Of a DNA stretch of 38,726 nucleotides, positions 9,309 to 16,824 are shown piece by piece. The DNA is taken from the NCBI GenBank assembly GCA_005779395.1, contig SXJP01000001.1, forward strand, positions 1 to 38,726, written 5' to 3'. The position numbers and the translations under genes are program-made. The DNA comes from Actinomycetota bacterium (GTDB lineage: Bacteria > Actinomycetota > Acidimicrobiia > IMCC26256 > PALSA-610). Numbering within the stretch: position 1 is the first letter of the stretch; every line of letters begins with the position of its first letter. The notes under the pieces are model-generated. The model did not search any database. It had not been told where the DNA came from and was given only the letters and a program-made list of their open reading frames with translations.

Positions 9309-9379
9309 GAAGGCGTGTGTTTCGCCATCGCGCTAATCGTCCATTACTACGTGCTCGGCAGGAAACTCGGGAAGGGTAC

Positions 9380-9430
9380 GCACCAGCGCATCATGCGGAT
9401 TTTAGAACCTGTTCTGATTGTTTAGGTAAC
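9380..9430. repeat. 51-bp perfect direct repeat, right copy
   Basis: Identical to 5491-5541, 3,889 bases away. Here the copy ends 8 bases before the ATG of LLM gene 2, whereas the left copy serves LLM gene 1. Flanking similarity exists on both sides but is diverged, while this core has no mismatch. Confidence 0.95.
9403..9416. promoter_or_regulatory. Palindromic operator candidate (TetR/KstR-like), right copy
   Basis: AGAAC-CT-GTTCT at 9404-9415, the same inverted repeat as at 5515-5526, centred about 30 bases upstream of the ATG at 9439. The same regulator presumably controls both LLM genes. Confidence 0.5.
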
Positions 9431-9438
9431 GTCCGCGC

Positions 9439-10569
9439 ATGGCTCTCGAATTTGGATTATTCAACTCAGGGTGTGTCTTGCCGCAGTGGGCTGCCGACAA
9501 AGCGCGACCAGAGCATCAGCGTCTGATGGATGAGGTTGCCCTCGTTCAGGCTGGCGATCGCAGCGGTTTCAAATACACGTGGGTCACCGAACACCATTTC
9601 CTGACGGAGTACTCACACCTGTCGGCTAGCGAGGTGTTCCTCGGGTATCTCGCTCACGCCACGTCGCGAATCCACATCGGCTCTGGCATCTTCAACATCA
9701 CACCGCCTGTCAACCACCCTGCACGGATAGCCGAACGTGTCGCGATGCTCGACCATCTGTCACAGGGTCGATTCGAGTTCGGGATGGGCCGAGGATCGTC
9801 GACTACGGAACAAGCTGGGTTCGGCATCACGGAACCGGAACTCACACGCGAGATGTTCGACGAAGTCGTCGGCGAGTTCCGCTCCATGTGGAAGGACGAC
9901 GAATACGCGGGGCACAAAGGCGAGCACTTCAACATGCCTGTTCGCAACGTCTTGCCGAAGCCCTTCACAAATCCGCATCCGCCGATGTGGGTAGCTGCTG
10001 GGTCGCCGAGCACATTCGAAAAAGCTGCCCGCATGGGACTCGGTGTTCTGTGCTTCACTCTCGGCGATGTAGAGCAACTAAAGCCTCTGATCGAGATTTA
10101 CAAGACCACAATCCAGGGCTGCGATCCAGTCGGTGAGTACGTCAACGACAACATCATGGTGACATCTCAGTTGTTGTGCTTAGAGGATGGCCAAAGAGTT
10201 CGCGACATTGCCCCAACGCTCGCTGGCGGCTACCAGTCGAGTCTCCTGTTCCGTTACCTCGACACTTTTCCGCGACCAGAAGGTGTTCCCGTGTGGCCAG
10301 ATCTAATTCCCGAATCTGGTCGAGCCGACTTCGAAGCCGCAATCGAGAATCGCACGTTGTGTTATGGCACGCCCGACGAGGTCGCGGAGTCGGTCAAACG
10401 TTACGAGGCTGCTGGAGTCGATCAACTCGTGTTCGGCATGTTGTCATCGGCGATGAGCGGAGAAGTAGCGATTGAATCTGCAGACACCTTCGGCAAGTTC
10501 GTTATCCCGCAGTTCGATACCGATCCTTTGCACCGAACTGCCAGGATGCGCGAAGCGCAGAGCGTTTAG
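9439..10569 (+). CDS. LLM-class flavin-dependent monooxygenase-like protein (gene 2)
   Basis: A 376-residue protein of the luciferase-like superfamily, closer to the LuxA/alkane-monooxygenase-type branch than gene 1. It shows WVTEHHF (the conserved His pair at about 50-55), HIGSGIFNITPPVNHPARIAER in two halves around 75-95, LSQGRFEFGMGRGS, and PPMWVAAGSPSTFEKAARMG. These motifs suggest a reduced flavin (FMNH2 or F420H2) and a bulky hydrophobic substrate such as an aldehyde or lipid; the actual substrate is not visible. The ATG at 9439 is set by the conserved MALEFG(L/I)F start. The stop overlaps the convergent HAD gene by three bases. The upstream operator links its control to LLM gene 1. Confidence 0.88.
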   Translation: MALEFGLFNSGCVLPQWAADKARPEHQRLMDEVALVQAGDRSGFKYTWVTEHHFLTEYSHLSASEVFLGYLAHATSRIHIGSGIFNITPPVNHPARIAERVAMLDHLSQGRFEFGMGRGSSTTEQAGFGITEPELTREMFDEVVGEFRSMWKDDEYAGHKGEHFNMPVRNVLPKPFTNPHPPMWVAAGSPSTFEKAARMGLGVLCFTLGDVEQLKPLIEIYKTTIQGCDPVGEYVNDNIMVTSQLLCLEDGQRVRDIAPTLAGGYQSSLLFRYLDTFPRPEGVPVWPDLIPESGRADFEAAIENRTLCYGTPDEVAESVKRYEAAGVDQLVFGMLSSAMSGEVAIESADTFGKFVIPQFDTDPLHRTARMREAQSV

Positions 10570-11204
10570 CGGCCCAAGATTGCATCGAGTTCGGCGACTG
10601 CTTTTGCTCGGTCTTCGGTCACGACAACTCCGGACATCCCGAGAGATACTGCGGCATCGACGTTGGCCTGCAGATCGTCGAGAAACACTGCGCGCTTCGG
10701 GTCGACATCGAGGCGATCTAAAGCGATCTTGTAGATCCTCGGATCAGGTTTGCGAACACCTTCGAAAGCAGAGTCGATGATGTCGTCGAATAGTTCATCG
10801 ACTGGGATCAGTTTTTCCCAATGTGGTCTGTATTCCTTCAGATTGTTAGTGACGATCGCACTGCGGTAACCCTCAACGCGAAGTTCGCGAAGGTGCGCGA
10901 TCATCACAGAGGAATGGTCCTCGCCTGCGCTAGTACTGCCGAGCATCTTGAATGGATCTATCTCTAACCCGTGGGTTGCAGCGAGAGCGATAAGAGCGTC
11001 GCGCGCATCCATGAAACTGATTTCGCCACGCTCAAGTTGATGCCAAGGGTGATCAGTGTCTGAGTGGTACGGACCAAACACAATGTCGCGCAGTGTTGTC
11101 GGCTCTACTCCAAGAGATTGAGCGGCGTCACCTATCGCATGAAAAGGCGAGCCCGTAAAAACGCCACCGAAGTCGTAGAAGATCACGTCAAAAGATTTTT
11201 CCAT
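10566..11204 (-). CDS. HAD-superfamily hydrolase (HAD-IA, epoxide-hydrolase-N/phosphatase-like)
   Basis: A 212-residue haloacid-dehalogenase-fold protein. Motif I is FYDFGGVFT, with nucleophile Asp11 but Gly where the usual second Asp stands, as in the N-terminal phosphatase domain of soluble epoxide hydrolases and ACAD10-type proteins. Motif II is the Thr in IVTNN (about 119), motif III the Lys in RKPDPRIY, and motif IV the LDD of FLDDLQANVDAA. The D-F-G-G-V form means acid/base chemistry may differ from canonical HAD phosphatases. The region between residues 20 and 90 is the alpha-helical cap. Substrate unknown. It converges with LLM gene 2 and sits just downstream of the GNAT gene on the same strand. 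Confidence 0.88.
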   Translation of the reverse strand: MEKSFDVIFYDFGGVFTGSPFHAIGDAAQSLGVEPTTLRDIVFGPYHSDTDHPWHQLERGEISFMDARDALIALAATHGLEIDPFKMLGSTSAGEDHSSVMIAHLRELRVEGYRSAIVTNNLKEYRPHWEKLIPVDELFDDIIDSAFEGVRKPDPRIYKIALDRLDVDPKRAVFLDDLQANVDAAVSLGMSGVVVTEDRAKAVAELDAILGR

Positions 11205-11237
11205 GGGCCTATGAGCGTAGGACAGGCCTATATCAAT

Positions 11238-12140
11238 TCATGCACAGTCAACGCTCGGCAGATAACGCGTGGGGTCGATGATTCCTGACTCTGACGCCAT
11301 GTAAAGGTCGGCGCTGAATACCGTGAAACCGGCGCTCAAGAGCAGCCTGTGGGCGTGACTGGTGACAGGCACCATCACCTCGATTGAGGTAGCTGATGTT
11401 GCTGCCGCCATTGCAATCGTCGCGAGTAGCAACGGGACACAGTCGCTCGGGTGAACCGCAACGATTGGTCCGACGCTCGCGATGGTCGAGTCAGGGTCTG
11501 GCCATAAGAACGGATATGTGAATGCGCCGTATCCAACTGCCTCATCGCCTCGTTTAGCAACGAGATACCTCGATCCGATGTCCCGTTGCGCGTATTCCAT
11601 GTCGACGCGCCTATCTCGGAGCGTCACGCGGCGGTCTATCTCGAATAGTTCTGCGTTGAGTTCTTCGACATTCGTGCCGAAGGTGCGCTCGTCAAGATTG
11701 ACTAGTTCGAGATTTGCAACCTCGGCTCGCAAGTAGGAGAACTCTCCTACAGGATTCATGCCCATCGTGAAATAGAGGTGCTGCGCGCTTGGGGTTTCAG
11801 AGGCGAACGTGAAGAGCGGACCACTCACATCAGCGAGCAAGGCGTCGACAAGCGACCGCCCGATGCCGCGTCCCTGGTGTTCTGGCCGCACGAAAAGATC
11901 AGCTAAGTAGGTCGTCCCTGAGCGTTCGAGCGTCGCGCCGAAACCGACGACGTTGCCTGCTGCCTCCGCCACAAGTAGTCGCCCGGTTGCTAACTCGTGA
12001 GCGTGCAACGGGAGCTGGGCCAACAACTGAGTCGGTTCCTTGGGTCGCGTCGATTGCTCTACTTCAGTACTGCGCCAGACACCGTGGCAGGCAACGAGGT
12101 CTTGTGCTGTTGCTGAGCGAATGTTTAGAGATGCCACCAT
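11238..12140 (-). CDS. GNAT-family N-acetyltransferase, two-domain
   Basis: A 300-residue protein with a clear N-terminal GNAT fold: LFVRPEHQGRGIGRSLVDALL carries the acetyl-CoA pyrophosphate-binding R/Q-x-x-G-x-G/A loop (QGRGIG), followed by LYFTMGMNPVGEF, the usual last strand. Residues ~165-300 look like a second, degenerate GNAT half ending in AHRLLLSAGFTVFSADLYM. Tandem GNAT proteins of this kind modify small amines or peptides, but nothing here identifies the acceptor. I chose ATG 12140 because the family similarity begins at MVASLNIRSATAQDL. The frame stays open 27 codons further, but that stretch overlaps the divergent mutase gene and is basic and unstructured. Confidence 0.82.
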   Translation of the reverse strand: MVASLNIRSATAQDLVACHGVWRSTEVEQSTRPKEPTQLLAQLPLHAHELATGRLLVAEAAGNVVGFGATLERSGTTYLADLFVRPEHQGRGIGRSLVDALLADVSGPLFTFASETPSAQHLYFTMGMNPVGEFSYLRAEVANLELVNLDERTFGTNVEELNAELFEIDRRVTLRDRRVDMEYAQRDIGSRYLVAKRGDEAVGYGAFTYPFLWPDPDSTIASVGPIVAVHPSDCVPLLLATIAMAAATSATSIEVMVPVTSHAHRLLLSAGFTVFSADLYMASESGIIDPTRYLPSVDCA

Positions 12141-12175
12141 GTGAGTCTTACAGCGACGCGCGCGAGAATGAAAAC

Positions 12176-13810
12176 GTGACGTTGAATCGCGGAATTTGGG
12201 CCCAAGCGTTTGCAGCTTCATCGAAGCGTGATGCTGACTTCACAACGATGTCTGGTGTGCCGCTCGAACCCGTCTATGGCCCAGACGACGGCGAGTTCCC
12301 AGGAGTCTTTCCATACACACGTGGTCCTTACGCATCGATGTATCGCCAGAAACTCTGGACCATGCGGATGTTCGCTGGGTACGGCACAGCCGATGCCACG
12401 AACAAGCGTTTTCATGAACTTCTTGCCGCTGGCGGCGATGGCTTGTCCACGGCGTTCGATATGCCGACGCTGATGGGTATCGACTCAGATGACCCGCGCT
12501 CGTTAGGCGAGGTTGGGCGCTGCGGTGTTGCTGTCGACACGATTGACGACGTCGCCGACCTTTACAACGGAATCGACTTAGCCACGATCACGACATCAAT
12601 GACCATCAATGCCCCTGCGGCTGTGTTGCTCGCGATGTTCGTTGCCAGCGCCGAGAATGGTGGCACGCCACGAGCCAAACTCGGCGGGACTCTCCAGAAC
12701 GACATCCTGAAGGAGTACCAAGCGCAGAAAGAGTTTGTGTTTCCGCCGCGCCAATCGATGCGGTTAGTCCGAGACACGATCGCGTTTTGCACCTCTGAGA
12801 TGCCACGTTGGCACACTGTCTCGATTTCGGGATACCACATAAGAGAGGCTGGGTCGACAGCAGCGCAAGAACTTGCCTTCACTCTCGCGAATGGCTTCGC
12901 CTACGTCGAGCTCGCAAAACAGAGTGGCTTAGCAGTCGAGGAATTCGCTCCGCGATTGTCGTTCTTTTTTAACTCGCATATCGACTTCTTCGAGGAGATA
13001 GCCAAGTTCAGGGCGGCTAGGCGAATATGGGCGCGGTGGCTCGCAGGACGATACGGAGCAGCGGATGAACGTAGCCGTCAATTGCGTTTCCACACCCAGA
13101 CTGCAGGAGTTTCGCTCACAGCACAACAGCCAGAGATCAACATCGTGAGAACGGCGCTCGAAGCACTCGCTGGTGTACTCGGCGGGACTCAGAGTTTGCA
13201 TACCAACAGTTACGACGAAGCACTCGCGCTCCCGACTGAGGCAGCGGCTCGGCTAGCACTGCGAACGCAACAGGTAATCGCCCATGAGACTGGTGTCGCG
13301 AATGTCGCAGATCCCTTGGGAGGATCGTTCTTTGTCGAGGCACTAACAGACGAGATGGAACGGCGCGCCGAAACGATATTCGCCTACCTCGATGAACTCG
13401 GAGGTGGGTCGATGCTTGAAGGCGTCATTCGCGGTGTCGAAGACGGCTGGTTTCAATCAGAGATAGCCGACGCCGCGTATGACTTCGAAAAGCGAGTCAA
13501 CAAGGGCACGAGAACCATCGTTGGCGTGACTGAATTCTTCGAAGGCAACGACGCTCCGGGACCAGAGCTGCTACGGATCACGCAACAAGACGAAAGACGC
13601 CAACTCGATCGTTTGGCTCGAGTCAAAACCAAACGTGATGAGTCTGCGGTACAAGCATCGCTTCGCTCGGTCGCTCGTAGCGCGACGGACCCGGAATTGA
13701 ATCTGATGCCAGATCTGATCAATGCCGTACGGTGCCATGCAACCGTCGGCGAAGTGATGGCAGCACTCGGAGAATCCTTCGGCCACCATGTTGAGGTGCC
13801 AAGAATCTGA
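12176..13810 (+). CDS. Adenosylcobalamin-dependent acyl-CoA mutase, large (catalytic) subunit
   Basis: A 544-residue TIM-barrel subunit of the methylmalonyl-CoA mutase family, without the B12-binding domain, which is encoded by the next gene. Family motifs: PYTRGPY, AFDMPTLMG, TTSMTINAPA, LGGTLQNDILKEY, SISGYHIREAG, GGTQSLHTNSYDEA and NVADPLGGSFF. Phe66 in RMFAGYGT stands where methylmalonyl-CoA mutases normally have the substrate-binding Tyr (RQYAGF), as in isobutyryl-CoA mutases. An Arg (SMRLV) is present in the region of the other specificity residue. The substrate may therefore be an unbranched or isobutyryl-type acyl-CoA rather than methylmalonyl-CoA. Start chosen at GTG 12176, which leaves 35 bases to the divergent GNAT gene; the frame is open upstream, but that overlaps GNAT. 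Confidence 0.88.
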   Translation: MTLNRGIWAQAFAASSKRDADFTTMSGVPLEPVYGPDDGEFPGVFPYTRGPYASMYRQKLWTMRMFAGYGTADATNKRFHELLAAGGDGLSTAFDMPTLMGIDSDDPRSLGEVGRCGVAVDTIDDVADLYNGIDLATITTSMTINAPAAVLLAMFVASAENGGTPRAKLGGTLQNDILKEYQAQKEFVFPPRQSMRLVRDTIAFCTSEMPRWHTVSISGYHIREAGSTAAQELAFTLANGFAYVELAKQSGLAVEEFAPRLSFFFNSHIDFFEEIAKFRAARRIWARWLAGRYGAADERSRQLRFHTQTAGVSLTAQQPEINIVRTALEALAGVLGGTQSLHTNSYDEALALPTEAAARLALRTQQVIAHETGVANVADPLGGSFFVEALTDEMERRAETIFAYLDELGGGSMLEGVIRGVEDGWFQSEIADAAYDFEKRVNKGTRTIVGVTEFFEGNDAPGPELLRITQQDERRQLDRLARVKTKRDESAVQASLRSVARSATDPELNLMPDLINAVRCHATVGEVMAALGESFGHHVEVPRI

Positions 13811-14202
13811 TGGCTACCAAAATCTTGTTGGCGAAGGTCGGACTAGACGGCCACGATCGTGGGGTCAAGGTCGTTGCCCGTATTCTGCGCGATGCCGGAT
13901 TCGAAGTTGTCTACCTTGGACTATTCAATTCCGCCGAAGGTGTCGCGGCTGCCGCGCGTGACGAGGACGTAGATGTTGTTGGAATCTCGATGTTGTCGGG
14001 TGCACATCTCACGCTCGGCCCCGCCGTCGTGCGAGCAATGGAGGCTGCGGGTCTCGATACTCCGATCGTGCTTGGTGGCATCGTGCCCAACTCCGACCTT
14101 GCCGAGATTATGGCTGCTGGTATCGCCGCGGTATTGCGGCCAGGGGCAAGTGGAGAAGAGATCGTCGAAACCGTAACGAGCGTTGTGAAAGCGCGCTCTT
14201 AG
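13810..14202 (+). CDS. Acyl-CoA mutase small, B12-binding subunit
   Basis: A 130-residue Rossmann-like cobalamin-binding protein. DGHDRG (13-18) holds the base-off ligand His15 of the D-x-H-x-x-G motif. GISMLSGAH and VLGGIVPNSD are the Ser-x-Leu and Gly-Gly loops that contact the nucleotide tail. It pairs with the large subunit upstream; the ATG overlaps that gene's TGA by one base (TGATG), implying translational coupling and stoichiometric production. Length equals the small subunits of split mutases (IcmB, HcmB and archaeal MutB small subunits). No MeaB/ArgK-type chaperone GTPase gene is visible next to it. Confidence 0.93.
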   Translation: MATKILLAKVGLDGHDRGVKVVARILRDAGFEVVYLGLFNSAEGVAAAARDEDVDVVGISMLSGAHLTLGPAVVRAMEAAGLDTPIVLGGIVPNSDLAEIMAAGIAAVLRPGASGEEIVETVTSVVKARS

Positions 14203-14215
14203 ACTCAACTTCATT

Positions 14216-15646
14216 ATGAGTAAAACTAGGGTCCGTTTCTCGCCAGCGCCCACGGGCTATCTGCATGTCGGCGGAGCCCGAACTGCCTTATTCAACTGGC
14301 TCTATGCACGCCACGTTGGCGGCACATTCGTGTTGCGCGTCGAAGACACCGACGTCGGCAGGTCAACGACTGAGTCGGTCGAACAAATCCAGAATGTGCT
14401 CAGCTGGCTTGGCCTCAACTGGGACGAAGGCCCATACATCCAAAGCCAGAACTCGAACCGTCATCGCGAAGTCGCGAGTCAACTTGTCGCGTCAGGCCAC
14501 GCGTATGAATGTTTCTGCACGAAGGAAGAATTAGACCAACGTCTCGAGATCCAGCGAGGCGCTGGCCTTGCTCCCGGTTACGACGGCCAGTGTCGCGATA
14601 TCGACGAAGCGACTCGCGCCACATTTGTTGCTGAGGGCCGAGGTGCGACGGTGAGGTTTCGGACGCCAGACTCTGGGCGCTCAACATTTATCGATGTTGT
14701 CCGGGGCGAAGTCTCTGTCGAATGGTCGACCATTCGCGACTTCGTGTTGTTGCGCCCCGATGGTTCGCCAATTTTTTATCTCGCGAACGCGGTTGATGAT
14801 GTTGACATGGCAATCACCCACGTAGTGCGCGGCGAGGATCTCATAGACACCACGCACCGCGTGCTCGCTATTCGTCACGCCATGGGTGTTGATGATCAGC
14901 CGGTTTACGCGCACTGTCCCTTGATCCTTGGCCCCGGCGGACACAAGCTCTCCAAGCGATATGGCGCTGTAAACATTGAAGATTTCCGCGACGCCGGATA
15001 CCTGCCAGAAACCTTGGTGAACTACCTGGCCTTGCTCGGATGGGGCACGAGCGACGGCGTCGAACTTATGAGCGCGATACAGATCGCGGAACGCTTCGAC
15101 ATCGCAGACATCAATCGTTCGTCAGCCACATTCGATGGCACGAAACTCGAGTGGATGAACGGCGAGCACATTCGCATGCTCAGCACTCCCGATCTGATCG
15201 AGAGGGTTCGACCGTTCGTCGCCGCGGCGCAAACCAAAGGCTTCGACGAAATTAGATTCGCGGAGGCTGTTGGTCTCGCTCAGGCGCGCGCTACAACGCT
15301 GGTGCACATCGCGAATCAGTGTGAGTTCTTGTTCGTGACGGACGAGGATCTTGCGATTGATGATTCTTCGTGGGAGCGTCTTGTTGCGCAAGATGGCACA
15401 GCGGCGTTGCTTGAGTCAGCAGTGCAACACCTAGAGCGATGCGACTGGACGGTCGAGGGCGTAGACCTGCGACCTTGCGTCGAAGGACTCGGCCATAAAC
15501 CGCGCAAGGCAATGCATGTGTTCTACAGCGCGATTGAGGGTCATGCTGCAGGACTTCCTCTCTGGGAGTCGATCGTGTTGCTCGGGCGCGAGTCGGTAAT
15601 CGCGCGCCTAAAGAGTGCTGTCGCCAAACTTTCAGCGACCGTATAA
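14216..15646 (+). CDS. gltX: Glutamyl-tRNA synthetase
   Basis: A 476-residue class I aminoacyl-tRNA synthetase. The ATP-binding HIGH-type motif is PTGYLHVGGARTA (12-24) and the KMSKS-type motif is KLSKR (244-248). A zinc ribbon is indicated by Cys99, Cys101, Tyr122 and Cys126. The C-terminal anticodon-binding helical domain (about 330-476) is complete. It attaches glutamate to tRNA-Glu. In actinobacteria, which generally lack GlnRS, the enzyme is often non-discriminating and also makes Glu-tRNA-Gln for GatCAB. tRNA-Gln and tRNA-Glu genes lie only 0.7-0.8 kb downstream on the same strand, a suggestive grouping of enzyme with substrates. ATG 14216 is 13 bases after the mutase stop. Confidence 0.97.
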   Translation: MSKTRVRFSPAPTGYLHVGGARTALFNWLYARHVGGTFVLRVEDTDVGRSTTESVEQIQNVLSWLGLNWDEGPYIQSQNSNRHREVASQLVASGHAYECFCTKEELDQRLEIQRGAGLAPGYDGQCRDIDEATRATFVAEGRGATVRFRTPDSGRSTFIDVVRGEVSVEWSTIRDFVLLRPDGSPIFYLANAVDDVDMAITHVVRGEDLIDTTHRVLAIRHAMGVDDQPVYAHCPLILGPGGHKLSKRYGAVNIEDFRDAGYLPETLVNYLALLGWGTSDGVELMSAIQIAERFDIADINRSSATFDGTKLEWMNGEHIRMLSTPDLIERVRPFVAAAQTKGFDEIRFAEAVGLAQARATTLVHIANQCEFLFVTDEDLAIDDSSWERLVAQDGTAALLESAVQHLERCDWTVEGVDLRPCVEGLGHKPRKAMHVFYSAIEGHAAGLPLWESIVLLGRESVIARLKSAVAKLSATV

Positions 15647-15649
15647 CCA

Positions 15650-16441
15650 GTGGCAGAGGAGCAGCGCCCGCCGAAAAGACGCTTGCGACGTGTACGTCGA
15701 TTCGTGGTGACCGTACTGGTACTTAGCTTCATCTATTGGACGTGGATTTTCGCCGCAGTCTGGCGGGCCGCTCGCAGAGACGACACTGTCGACAGAACCG
15801 TCACTGCCGATGCGATTGTCGTGCTCGGCGCAGCGCAATACGACGGCTTACCGTCGGATGTCCTGAAAGGCCGGCTTGATCGAGCCAGTGAACTGTGGCT
15901 CGACGGCGTCGCTCCGATAGTTGTCGTAACTGGCGGCAAGCAGCCACGCGACAGGTTCACAGAAGCGGCAGCTAGCGCGAGATACCTGCATTCTCTTGGC
16001 ATCCCTGACGAAGCCATTTTGCGTGAAGTTGAGGGTACGAGTTCATGGGAGTCGTTAGCTGCGACCGCCCGATTCTTGCGCAAGGACCACAAGCGGACGG
16101 TGGTGCTCGTGTCTGACCCGTACCACATGGCCAGGATCGCCGATGTTGCCAAGGAAGTAGGCCTTGACCCATCGACCTCGCCGTCTAGAACGAGCCCTGT
16201 TACGGGATGGGCAGAAAAGAAACAGATGTTTGCCGAGTCGATCAAGGTCGCAGTGGGCCGACTCGTCGGTTATGGAAGGCTTGAACGTCACGGACGGATC
16301 GGGAAGCTCGTTCGAGGCCTCGCTACTATGGTCGTCTTGCCAATCGGGGGTAGTTCAACTGGCGGAACGCCTGATTCTGGATCAGGAGGCTGGAGGTTCG
16401 AGTCCTCCCCCCCGAGCCGTAAAACCCGGAAGCTCACATAG
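15650..16441 (+). CDS. DUF218 (SanA/YdcF-like) membrane protein; 3' end overlaps tRNA-Gln
   Basis: A 263-residue protein with a basic N-terminus, one membrane helix (about 17-39) and a DUF218 domain facing outward. Motifs: ADAIVVLGAAQYDGLPS, LKGRLDRASELW, VVVTGG, the ESLAAT segment and VLVSDPYHMAR (conserved His). Family members (SanA, YdcF, ElyC) act in envelope or peptidoglycan homeostasis; the reaction is unsettled. It starts with GTG three bases after gltX stops. Domain similarity ends near residue 225. The frame has no stop there and continues across all of tRNA-Gln (16344-16416) to TAG at 16439. The last ~35 residues are thus largely tRNA sequence read as protein, which suggests a lost ancestral stop or a recent join. 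Confidence 0.82.
   Translation: MAEEQRPPKRRLRRVRRFVVTVLVLSFIYWTWIFAAVWRAARRDDTVDRTVTADAIVVLGAAQYDGLPSDVLKGRLDRASELWLDGVAPIVVVTGGKQPRDRFTEAAASARYLHSLGIPDEAILREVEGTSSWESLAATARFLRKDHKRTVVLVSDPYHMARIADVAKEVGLDPSTSPSRTSPVTGWAEKKQMFAESIKVAVGRLVGYGRLERHGRIGKLVRGLATMVVLPIGGSSTGGTPDSGSGGWRFESSPPSRKTRKLT
16344..16416 (+). tRNA. tRNA-Gln (anticodon CTG)
   Basis: A complete cloverleaf folds by hand. The acceptor is TCGGGGG (16344-16350) with CCCCCGA (16409-16415) and discriminator G16416. The D-stem is GTTC/GAAC, the anticodon stem CCTGA/TCAGG with loop TTCTGGA (CTG at 16377-16379), and the T-arm GGAGG-TTCGAGT-CCTCC. CCA is not encoded. It lies inside the open reading frame of the DUF218 gene. Confidence 0.95.
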
Positions 16442-16447
16442 TCCGAG

Positions 16448-16469
16448 CGGCGCCTTCCAATAGGCGCCG
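16448..16469 (+). other. Hairpin between the two tRNA genes
   Basis: A 7-bp perfect stem (CGGCGCC/GGCGCCG) with an 8-base loop, between tRNA-Gln and tRNA-Glu. No T-run follows, so it is more likely a processing or pausing structure in a joint transcript than a classical terminator. Confidence 0.4.
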
Positions 16470-16491
16470 AAAAGGACGAACTAGTAACTCT

Positions 16492-16567
16492 GGCCCCGTC
16501 GTCTAGTGGCCTAGGACGCCGCCCTCTCAAGGCGGAAGCGGCGGTTCGAACCCGCTCGGGGCTGCCA
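16492..16567 (+). tRNA. tRNA-Glu (anticodon CTC)
   Basis: The cloverleaf: acceptor GGCCCCG with CGGGGCT (one G-T pair), anticodon stem CCGCC/GGCGG (16519-16523, 16531-16535) with loop CTCTCAA (CTC at 16526-16528), T-loop TTCGAAC, and discriminator G16564. CCA (16565-16567) is encoded here, unlike in the neighbouring tRNA-Gln. It pairs functionally with the upstream gltX. Confidence 0.95.
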
Positions 16568-16571
16568 GAGA

Positions 16572-16616
16572 AACAAGAGAAGCGCCCGAGACATGCTCTC
16601 GGGCGCTGCTCTTGTT
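16572..16616 (+). terminator. Long hairpin terminator after tRNA-Glu
   Basis: Two stacked stems, AACAAGAG/CTCTTGTT (8 bp) and AGCGCCCGAG/CTCGGGCGCT (10 bp), separated by one unpaired base on each side and closed by a 7-base loop. It starts five bases after the tRNA CCA. It probably ends the gltX-DUF218-tRNA transcript; the trailing T content comes from the stem itself. Confidence 0.75.
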
Positions 16617-16824
16617 GTGGCTTAGTTGGGGCAGTAGTCGGATGGGGCGGAGCGCTGTCTCGCTAGGCATCAAATCAGCTGATGTAGATACGCGAGCGAC
16701 GTATTGTCGCCGTGTCCCTAGATTCAGCGCGGAGTGGCGCCAAGCCCTAGGCGACGACGAATGCGGCGAGACCAGACATTCGCGAAGCGTGCCGTAGCGA
16801 AACGAGTACGCCGCGAGATTGCCC

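Larger units (their letters stand above)
5542..9379. other. Decaying surface-glycan islet between the direct repeats
   Basis: This 3.84-kb block separates two LLM genes that share near-identical upstream sequence. It contains a sialidase/lectin-like gene with two ochre codons and a glycosyltransferase with a one-base frameshift, 17 bases apart on the same strand. No transposase, integrase or terminal inverted repeats are visible. Just before the right repeat, 9352-9394 read on the minus strand is a diverged copy of the first ~15 codons of LLM gene 1 with a one-base deletion and a TAG, as expected of a leftover from the duplication. Confidence 0.7.

Noticed and set aside
5542..9379. Insertion sequence or integron as the source of the islet
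   Set aside because: No transposase, integrase, tRNA target or inverted ends are visible, and the bounding repeats are a duplicated promoter region, much longer than a target-site duplication.
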